From contig JAJTDZ010000021.1 in NCBI GenBank assembly GCA_021298245.1, positions 1 to 38,586 on the forward strand: DNA of 38,586 bases, in the 5' to 3' direction. Both the position numbers and the translations under genes were made by a program. This document shows, one piece after another, positions 32,720-38,586 of this stretch. Each line of letters starts with the position of its first letter. Positions within the stretch are counted from its first letter, which is position 1. This DNA is from Algoriphagus sp. GTDB lineage: Bacteria > Bacteroidota > Bacteroidia > Cytophagales > Cyclobacteriaceae. The notes under the pieces are model-generated. The model saw nothing but the letters and a program-made list of their open reading frames with translations, was not told where the DNA came from and did no database searches.

Positions 32720-33490
32720 TCAGGAATTTGCTTCTGTAATCAAACGTAATCCTTCTAGGGTAAGGTTTTTGTCTACCTCATCGAATTCGGAGGAGAGATT
32801 ATCAAGAATGGAAGAAAGCCCTCCGGTGGCAATCACCTTAAACGTGATGCCCGTTTCTTTTCTAATCTCCTCCAACATACCTTTTACTAAACCGGTATAC
32901 CCATACAAGACCCCCGCTTGGATGGCATGAATTGTATTTTTTCCAAGGGCAGATTCTGGCAACTTCAGTTCTACCTCAGGCAACTTGGACGTATTCATAA
33001 AAAGTGCTTTTATGGCCGTTTGGAGACCTGGAACAATGTTTACTCCAAGGATAAGCCCCTGCTCATTGACCATGGTAAAGGTCAAAGCAGTCCCGAAATC
33101 TACTACAATCACTGGACAGGAATAGCGACTGTAGGCAGCCATGGCATTGCACATCAGGTCGGCCCCAATTTCATTGGGTCTGTCTGTGGTAATGGGCAAA
33201 GGACCATAGCTACTCGGCCCTACCAGGTGCGGGGTTTTTCCAAAAAAAGCTTCGCAAAATCGAATAAGTGATTCGTTAATCTCTGGGACCACCGAACTAA
33301 ATCCGATGCGCTGGAGTTGATCTACAGAAATGCCATGCTCCAAAAAGTAAAAGGGAACTTTTTGACTTAGCTGTGCCTCCAAAGAGGGAATTTTGGTCTC
33401 TATACGAAATTGATTGGTCCATTGGTCCTTTATGTGATCGTAAAGAGCAAATACCACGTTGGAATTGCCTGCATCTATGGCTAAAAACAT
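32720..33490 (-). CDS. coaX: CoaX, type III pantothenate kinase
   Basis: The enzyme phosphorylates pantothenate, the first step of coenzyme A synthesis in the cytoplasm. The 256-residue protein shows the ASKHA-fold phosphate-1 motif DAGNSNVVFALY (about 6-17), PNEIGADLMCNAMAAY (the pantothenate-site region), VVDFGTALTFTMV (phosphate-2), GVNIVPGLQTA and the late VIATGGLSSIL motif. Length and motif order are those of CoaX rather than of type I or II enzymes. It is divergent from the acetyltransferase gene, with a 71-bp gap. In Bacteroidota coaX often stands beside unrelated genes, and here too no other CoA gene is near. Confidence 0.95.
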   Translation of the reverse strand: MFLAIDAGNSNVVFALYDHIKDQWTNQFRIETKIPSLEAQLSQKVPFYFLEHGISVDQLQRIGFSSVVPEINESLIRFCEAFFGKTPHLVGPSSYGPLPITTDRPNEIGADLMCNAMAAYSRYSCPVIVVDFGTALTFTMVNEQGLILGVNIVPGLQTAIKALFMNTSKLPEVELKLPESALGKNTIHAIQAGVLYGYTGLVKGMLEEIRKETGITFKVIATGGLSSILDNLSSEFDEVDKNLTLEGLRLITEANS

Positions 33491-33561
33491 TTCGGTAATT
33501 GGTTTTGTCTAAATTAGGAGCATAGTTACCAAATAATCAACTTATCCGATCATAAAAACTT

Positions 33562-34050
33562 ATGTATTCCCTAAGAGAAGGAAAAATAACCGACCTCCCA
33601 CGAGTATTCGAACTGATACAAGAATTGGCTCTTTATGAAAAAGCACCAGAACAAGTCACCAATACCGTGGAGCGGATGGAAAAGGAAGGCTTTGGTGCCC
33701 ATCCCGTGTACGGATGCTACGTCTGCGAAAAAAAATCAAATCAAGAAATTATCGGAATTGCAGTGTACTATTACCGCTATTCTACCTGGAAAGGCAAGCG
33801 TCTCTACTTGGAAGATATCATCGTCACCGAATCGGAACGGGGGAATGGTGCCGGCAAGCTTCTTTTCGAAAAAGTGATGGCAAAATCCTTGGAAGAAGAC
33901 TGTTCGGGCATGATGTGGCAAGTTTTGGACTGGAACGAACCTGCGATTCATTTTTATAAAAAATATGGAGCATTTATGGAGGCAGGGTGGTTAAATGCCC
34001 ACCTTCAAGAGAACGAAATCAGGGCTTTTCTAGAAGGAAAGGGTGCTTGA
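33562..34050 (+). CDS. GNAT-family N-acetyltransferase
   Basis: This is a 162-residue acetyltransferase of the GCN5-related fold that uses acetyl-CoA. The acetyl-CoA loop (motif A) is LEDIIVTESERGNGAGKLLF, with the R-G-x-G-A-G pattern. Motif B contains WQVLDWNEPAIHFYKKYGA near the C-terminus. The N-terminal part begins with YSLREGKITDLPRVFELIQE, and the general pattern is close to diamine (spermidine/spermine-like) N-acetyltransferases. The acceptor cannot be named with confidence. It has no signal peptide. Confidence 0.88.
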   Translation: MYSLREGKITDLPRVFELIQELALYEKAPEQVTNTVERMEKEGFGAHPVYGCYVCEKKSNQEIIGIAVYYYRYSTWKGKRLYLEDIIVTESERGNGAGKLLFEKVMAKSLEEDCSGMMWQVLDWNEPAIHFYKKYGAFMEAGWLNAHLQENEIRAFLEGKGA

Positions 34051-34094
34051 TGGGGAAGCAGCACGTCCTTTTTCCCTTCACCAAAAATTAAGAC

Positions 34095-34102
34095 TACCTT
34101 TG
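34095..34102 (+). promoter_or_regulatory. -7 element directly before the pseudouridine synthase gene
   Basis: TACCTTTG is an exact TAnnTTTG only 4 nt before the ATG at 34107. Initiation at the usual distance would fall on or next to the ATG, giving a leaderless or nearly leaderless mRNA. Confidence 0.5.
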
Positions 34103-34106
34103 TCCC

Positions 34107-34841
34107 ATGAAATCAGCCCCATTTAGCGTAGTCTACGAAGACAATCACCTACTGGTCGTCAATAAAGCCGCAGGAGTATTGGTCCAAGGCGACAAGACCA
34201 AGGACAAGACCTTGACAGACTATGCCAAAGAATACATTGCTTCCAAATACGAAAAACCTGGGGCTGTATTTTTACATCCTATCCATAGATTAGACCGTCC
34301 TGTAAGCGGATTGGTTGCCTTTGCTCGCACGTCCAAAGGACTGGAACGAATGATGGAACTTTTTCGAAAGCGAGACATACACAAGGTGTATTGGGCCATC
34401 GTCAAACGTAGACCCAAGGAGGAGCAAGGCAAATTGACCCATTGGCTGACCAAAGACGAAGTCAAAAATGTGGTGACCACCCATGAAAAAGAGGTTGCAG
34501 GTTCACAGAAAGCAGAACTCAACTACAAAGTCTTAGGCACACTCAATGACCATTGGCTAATTGAAGTGCGGCCCATATCCGGAAGACCTCATCAAATCCG
34601 CGTGCAATTGGCTTCCATGGGATGCCCCATCCGAGGAGATGTCAAGTACGGATTCCCCAAAGCCAATGTAGACGCAAGCATCAACTTGCATGCCTTTCAT
34701 TTGGTTTTTGTGCACCCCATCAAGAAAGAAAAGATTTTCCTCCGAGCGGCCTTACCTGAAAATGAATTCTGGGAGCAGTTTTTAGAATTTGAAATGGTGA
34801 AAGCCAAAGACCAGCATTTGGACAATACCTTTTCGGGGTGA
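34107..34841 (+). CDS. RluA-family RNA pseudouridine synthase
   Basis: This is a 244-residue pseudouridine synthase of the RluA/RluC/TruC group, converting uridine to pseudouridine in rRNA or tRNA. The catalytic motif HRLDRPVSGLVAFAR contains the nucleophilic Asp (D63). Preceding it are FSVVYEDNHLLVVNKAAGVL and GDKTKDKTL. Following are KVYWAIVKRR and the late motif SGRPHQIRVQLASMGCPIRGD with the conserved Arg. There is no N-terminal S4 RNA-binding domain, so it is a short catalytic-domain form, similar to the TruC or RluA subgroup. The target site cannot be assigned. The next gene starts 31 bp after it in the same direction, so the two may be co-transcribed. Confidence 0.93.
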   Translation: MKSAPFSVVYEDNHLLVVNKAAGVLVQGDKTKDKTLTDYAKEYIASKYEKPGAVFLHPIHRLDRPVSGLVAFARTSKGLERMMELFRKRDIHKVYWAIVKRRPKEEQGKLTHWLTKDEVKNVVTTHEKEVAGSQKAELNYKVLGTLNDHWLIEVRPISGRPHQIRVQLASMGCPIRGDVKYGFPKANVDASINLHAFHLVFVHPIKKEKIFLRAALPENEFWEQFLEFEMVKAKDQHLDNTFSG

Positions 34842-34872
34842 TTGAAGGAAATAGAACTGAAAATCAAATCTT

Positions 34873-35370
34873 ATGAGAAACTTTATCCTACTCTTCAGCT
34901 TAATTCTCCTACTTGGGGCTTGCACCTCCCAAAATTCTCCCAAGACGATCTTTATCGTACGGCACGCGGAAAAACAACTCCTTGGCAATGACCCTGCCCT
35001 GGCTTATGTAGGTGAGGTGCGAGCAAAAAAACTTGCCCAAATTCTTGAAAAGGAGAATATCAAGCATGTCTTTTCTACCGATTTTTTACGCACCAAATCC
35101 ACAGCACAACCCACCGCTACTGCGGCAAATGTTCCCATCACTACCTACGATCCTAGTCAACAAGAAGAATTCGTGCAGCAGCTTCGGCAGCTAGAAGGCA
35201 ATATTTTGGTAATAGGACATAGCAATACCGTCAGCCCATTGGCCAACACCTTCATTACAGAAGGGGAGAAATTTGAGGATTTGACAGATTTGGACTACGA
35301 CTTCATTTACATCGTCCGCTTAGACAAAAACGGAGCAAAAGTGGAGCGAAAGACTTACGGGGATTTTTAA
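34873..35370 (+). CDS. Histidine-phosphatase superfamily lipoprotein
   Basis: This is a 165-residue phosphoglycerate-mutase-like phosphatase with a lipoprotein signal peptide (MRNFILLFSLILLLGAC, Cys17). The catalytic His motif VRHAEK (about 29-34) takes the place of the classical RHG. The second His is in VIGHSNTVSPL (about 109-119), and an intermediate acid patch is present (FVQQLRQLEGN). As a lipoprotein it should act in the periplasm or at the outer membrane, unlike cytoplasmic SixA or GpmB relatives. The substrate is unknown. It lies 31 bp after the pseudouridine synthase gene. Confidence 0.88.
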   Translation: MRNFILLFSLILLLGACTSQNSPKTIFIVRHAEKQLLGNDPALAYVGEVRAKKLAQILEKENIKHVFSTDFLRTKSTAQPTATAANVPITTYDPSQQEEFVQQLRQLEGNILVIGHSNTVSPLANTFITEGEKFEDLTDLDYDFIYIVRLDKNGAKVERKTYGDF

Positions 35371-35488
35371 TTTTAGAAGAAGGCCCGTTCTATTACCTGG
35401 AAGAAAAAAATTATTTTTTCGCCTAGGAGTACCTGCTTGACTTCCATTTTTTTCGCATCCTCATTACATTTAGTTAAGGGGAAGCACC

Positions 35489-37081
35489 ATGAATAGGCAG
35501 CAAAATTTTGATCGGCTAAAAAATAAAAATAAGGTCTGGGACCTCGCCGTCATTGGTGGGGGATCCTCCGGGCTTGGCGTAGCCTTGGATGCCGTTTCCC
35601 GTGGGCTTTCGGTAGCCCTTTTTGAAAAATCTGACTTTGCCAAAGGCACCTCCAGTAGAAGTACCAAGCTGGTTCATGGCGGCGTCAGGTACCTGGCGCA
35701 GGGCAACATCGGCTTGGTAAGAGAGGCCTTACGAGAACGTGGTAGATTACTCAAAAATGCCCCACATCTCACCCGTACCCAATCCTTTATCATTCCCATA
35801 TACAGCTGGTGGGATAGACTTCAATATACCCTAGGCCTAAAGATTTACGACTGGCTGTCGGGTAGCTTGAGCTTGGGAAAATCTACCTTCATTTCAAAAA
35901 ACGAAATCCTACTTCGTCTTCCAACCCTAAAAAAAGAAGGCTTGTTGGGGGGTGTAGTATACCAAGATGGACAATTTGACGATGCTAGGCTAGCCATACA
36001 TTTGGCACAAACAGTCACTGACCTGGGGGGATGTGTTATCAATTACACCAAGGTAACTGCCTTGATCAAATCCCCTGAAGGAAAAATTTGTGGCTTGACC
36101 ATCCAGGAGGAACAGAGCAAGGAAATAGTCGAGATCAAGGCAAAAATGGTCGTAAATGCCACGGGAGTTTTTGCCGATAAAGTTTTGCAGATGGATCAAC
36201 CGGAAGCGCGGAAAACCATTCAACCCAGCCAGGGAATCCATTTGGTCTTAGATGCTCCCTTTATGACTGGCAAAGACGCCCTGATGATCCCAAAGACCAA
36301 AGACGGTAGGGTGCTTTTTGTTTTGCCTTGGCACGACAAATTGATTGTAGGCACTACAGATACCCTGAGAGAAAAAGCCAAACTTGAGCCCAAGGCCTTG
36401 CAGCAAGAAATTAATTTTATCTTGAAGACAGCCAAATCTTACCTAAGCACCCCTCCTCGGCGGGAAGATGTGAGGGCCATTTTTGCTGGATTGAGACCAC
36501 TTGCCAGACCCAAAGATGGGCAATCCAAAACCAAGGAGATTTCCAGGTCACACAAAATATTACTTTCCGCCTCTGGCCTGCTCACCTTAACAGGTGGAAA
36601 ATGGACCACCTTTCGAAAAATGGGGGAGGATACGGTAAATTTTTTTTCAAAAGTTACTGGACGCCCACTTCCCGAAAGCAAATCAGCTACCTTGAAAATC
36701 CACGGCTACCCTGCCGAGCTCCCTACCGGACATTGGAGTAGCTACGGTTCGGATGCAGAAAAAATCCAAGCCCTGGCAGCTCAACATCCAGAATGGCAAG
36801 CAGTCATTCATCCCAACTTTCCCCATATCCTTGCTGAGGTAGTTTGGGCATGCCAAGAAGAAATGGCCCTAACCCTGGAAGATGTACTTTCAAGAAGAAT
36901 TCGTATGTTGGTCCTAGATGCCCAAGCAGCGGTCGCTTCTGCTCCCCTGGTAGCCAGCACTATGGCCAAGGTCTTGGGAAAAAATGAGATTTGGATAGCA
37001 GAAGAACTTCAATCGTTTTATAAAATTTCGAAAAATTACCTGATCACTTCCTACGAGAAATCTGATCCTTCCACCTCCTAA
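35489..37081 (+). CDS. glpD: GlpD, aerobic glycerol-3-phosphate dehydrogenase
   Basis: This FAD enzyme oxidises glycerol-3-phosphate to dihydroxyacetone phosphate and passes electrons to the quinone pool at the membrane. The 530-residue protein has the FAD loop AVIGGGSSGLGVALDAVSRG (about 21-40), the substrate-region pattern GTSSRSTKLVHGGVRYL (about 52-68), VVNATGVFADKV, LIVGTTDT and LTGGKWTTFRKMGED. The C-terminal domain (about 395-520) matches the DAO C-terminal region. It precedes glpK by 3 bp, so the two steps of glycerol use are co-transcribed. AAGGGGAAG lies 6 nt upstream of ATG, an unusually good ribosome-binding site for this phylum. Confidence 0.95.
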   Translation: MNRQQNFDRLKNKNKVWDLAVIGGGSSGLGVALDAVSRGLSVALFEKSDFAKGTSSRSTKLVHGGVRYLAQGNIGLVREALRERGRLLKNAPHLTRTQSFIIPIYSWWDRLQYTLGLKIYDWLSGSLSLGKSTFISKNEILLRLPTLKKEGLLGGVVYQDGQFDDARLAIHLAQTVTDLGGCVINYTKVTALIKSPEGKICGLTIQEEQSKEIVEIKAKMVVNATGVFADKVLQMDQPEARKTIQPSQGIHLVLDAPFMTGKDALMIPKTKDGRVLFVLPWHDKLIVGTTDTLREKAKLEPKALQQEINFILKTAKSYLSTPPRREDVRAIFAGLRPLARPKDGQSKTKEISRSHKILLSASGLLTLTGGKWTTFRKMGEDTVNFFSKVTGRPLPESKSATLKIHGYPAELPTGHWSSYGSDAEKIQALAAQHPEWQAVIHPNFPHILAEVVWACQEEMALTLEDVLSRRIRMLVLDAQAAVASAPLVASTMAKVLGKNEIWIAEELQSFYKISKNYLITSYEKSDPSTS

Positions 37082-37084
37082 CCC

Positions 37085-38584
37085 ATGACCCAAAACTCCA
37101 CCTACGTACTCGCCTTGGACCAAGGAACCACCAGTTCGAGAGCCATTGTTTTTGATAAAAAAGGGCAACTGGTCTCCGTGGCTCAAAAGGAATTTACCCA
37201 ATACTTCCCCCAACAAGGGTGGGTAGAACATGATCCCCAAGAAATATGGACCAGTCAGTCTTCTGTTATGGTGGAAGCGCTGCTGAGTAAGAATATTCTG
37301 CCCAGCCAAATCGCAGCGATAGGCATCACCAACCAGCGAGAAACTACCATAGTCTGGGATAGGCAAACGGGCAAAGCCATTTATCCAGCCATTGTATGGC
37401 AAGATCGCCGAACCTCCGCTTACTGCGATTCACTCAAAGAAGCAGGTCACACGGAGATGATCGCTCAAAAAACAGGCTTGTTGCTCGATGCCTACTTCTC
37501 TGCTACCAAAATCCGATGGATATTGGCTCATGTACCCGGAGCTAGGGAAAAGGCCCATGCGGGGGAATTGGCCTTTGGTACGGTAGACACTTGGCTCATC
37601 TGGAACTTGACTGCTGGAAAAAGCCACCTGACCGATGTCACCAATGCTAGCCGAACCCTCTTGTTTAATATCCATACCCAACAATGGGACCAAGAATTGC
37701 TTCAACTCTTTGATATTCCCGCTTCCCTACTTCCTCAGGTAACATCCTGCTCTGGGCACTTGGCAGAAACGGCTGGGGATGTACTCCAAGCCAAAATTCC
37801 CATTACGGGAATTGCAGGGGACCAACAAGCGGCCTTGTTTGGACAGCTTTGTACCCAAGCAGGAATGGCAAAAACCACCTATGGCACGGGATGCTTTTTG
37901 GTGATGAACACAGGAAACGTTGCGGTGCGCTCCTCCAACCAATTGCTAACCACCATCGCCTGGAAAATAGGCAATGAAATCACCTATGCCTTGGAAGGCT
38001 CCGTATTCATTGGGGGTGCAGCGATACAATGGTTACGGGATGGACTCCACCTTTTCTCGGATGCAAAAGAAACCGAAAAATTGGCCACAAGTATCCCCGA
38101 CAACGAGGGGGTATATTTTGTTCCTGCCTTGGCAGGACTAGGTGCCCCCCATTGGGACCAACAGGCACGAGGAGCATTTTTTGGAATAACTCGAGGAACG
38201 GGCATCGCTCACTTCACCCGAGCCGCCTTGGAGGCCATTGCCTACCAGGTGTACGATGTCATTCAAGCCATGGAAAAAGATTGTGGCACCTCGCTTCGCG
38301 AACTGCGCGTGGATGGAGGCGCTACCGCCAATTCCTTTTTGATGCAATTTCAATCCGACTTACTAGACTGCCGCATCAATCGGCCAAAAATCATCGAAAC
38401 TACCGCGCTAGGGGCAGCATTCTTAGCGGGCTTGGCAGTAGGCTTTTGGAAAAGTCAGGAGGAGTTACAACAACTTTGGCAATCTGATCGGCAATTCTCC
38501 CCCCAAATGGAGAAGGAAAAACGGCAAAAATTAGTACATTTTTGGAACAAAGCAGTACAACGAACTAAACACTGGGAAGAATGA
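37085..38584 (+). CDS. glpK: GlpK, glycerol kinase
   Basis: The enzyme makes glycerol-3-phosphate from glycerol and ATP, feeding GlpD. The 499-residue protein is complete, with its TGA at 38582-38584, two bases from the window end. Motifs visible are [14 protein letters not shown] (about 11-24), [26 protein letters not shown], the glycerol-binding [24 protein letters not shown] (phosphate loop), [20 protein letters not shown] and [17 protein letters not shown], all normal for FGGY-family glycerol kinases. A glycerol facilitator gene is not in the window; it could lie just beyond. Confidence 0.96.
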   Translation: MTQNSTYVLALDQGTTSSRAIVFDKKGQLVSVAQKEFTQYFPQQGWVEHDPQEIWTSQSSVMVEALLSKNILPSQIAAIGITNQRETTIVWDRQTGKAIYPAIVWQDRRTSAYCDSLKEAGHTEMIAQKTGLLLDAYFSATKIRWILAHVPGAREKAHAGELAFGTVDTWLIWNLTAGKSHLTDVTNASRTLLFNIHTQQWDQELLQLFDIPASLLPQVTSCSGHLAETAGDVLQAKIPITGIAGDQQAALFGQLCTQAGMAKTTYGTGCFLVMNTGNVAVRSSNQLLTTIAWKIGNEITYALEGSVFIGGAAIQWLRDGLHLFSDAKETEKLATSIPDNEGVYFVPALAGLGAPHWDQQARGAFFGITRGTGIAHFTRAALEAIAYQVYDVIQAMEKDCGTSLRELRVDGGATANSFLMQFQSDLLDCRINRPKIIETTALGAAFLAGLAVGFWKSQEELQQLWQSDRQFSPQMEKEKRQKLVHFWNKAVQRTKHWEE

Positions 38585-38586
38585 AT

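Noticed and set aside
1..38586. tRNA, rRNA, CRISPR arrays, insertion sequences
   Set aside because: None recognised by reading both strands; without a search program weak or short RNA genes cannot be excluded.

Overview
The window reads as chromosome of a Bacteroidota bacterium, most likely a Cytophagales (Cyclobacteriaceae / Algoriphagus-like) member. The evidence is gliding-motility genes gldA-gldF-gldG, a TonB-dependent receptor paired with a DUF4249 lipoprotein, promoters of the Bacteroidota TTG-N19/20-TAnnTTTG type, an FtsZ with the long acidic linker and C-terminal tail usual in this phylum, a meso-diaminopimelate-type MurE, and the Bacteroidota order of division genes. Species assignment is inference only.

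Layout. 1-2645 (minus): gldG (cut by the window edge), gldF and gldA, overlapping by 4 bp each, behind a good promoter. 2735-9162: a short-chain dehydrogenase on the minus strand that lacks an internal segment, then two closely related secreted M20 amidohydrolases. Between these two copies lies an AT-rich insert of three genes: a membrane protein, a scramblase/LURP-one-like protein and a signal-anchored protein of unknown function. 9163-9496 is a non-coding block of small hairpins resembling REP elements. 9497-12959 (minus): a TonB-dependent receptor followed by a DUF4249 lipoprotein gene broken by an in-frame stop and a probable internal deletion. 12989-14930: a small lipoprotein, purine nucleoside phosphorylase and an FMN reductase.

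14931-30335 (minus) is the complete division and cell wall (dcw) cluster, in transcription order mraZ, rsmH, ftsL, ftsI, murE, mraY, murD, ftsW, murG, murC, ftsQ, ftsA, ftsZ. Genes overlap or nearly touch throughout, so it looks like one long operon that makes lipid II (murE, mraY, murD, murG, murC) and the septal machinery (ftsL, ftsI, ftsW, ftsQ, ftsA, ftsZ). Upstream of mraZ there are three perfectly phased 10-bp MraZ boxes directly next to a promoter, so the operon is probably autoregulated. murG has no ATG, GTG or TTG that would keep its essential N-terminal glycine-rich loop, so it probably starts at an ATC codon.

30716-38584: a second short-chain dehydrogenase, a YpdA-type bacillithiol-disulfide reductase, type III pantothenate kinase, a GNAT acetyltransferase, an RluA-family pseudouridine synthase, a histidine-phosphatase lipoprotein, and the glycerol catabolic pair glpD-glpK, whose last stop codon lies 2 bp from the window end.

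No rRNA, tRNA, CRISPR array, transposase or integrase gene was seen. The most interesting points are the murG start, the MraZ operator/promoter, the AT-rich insert between duplicated amidohydrolase genes, and two genes that have each lost an internal block.
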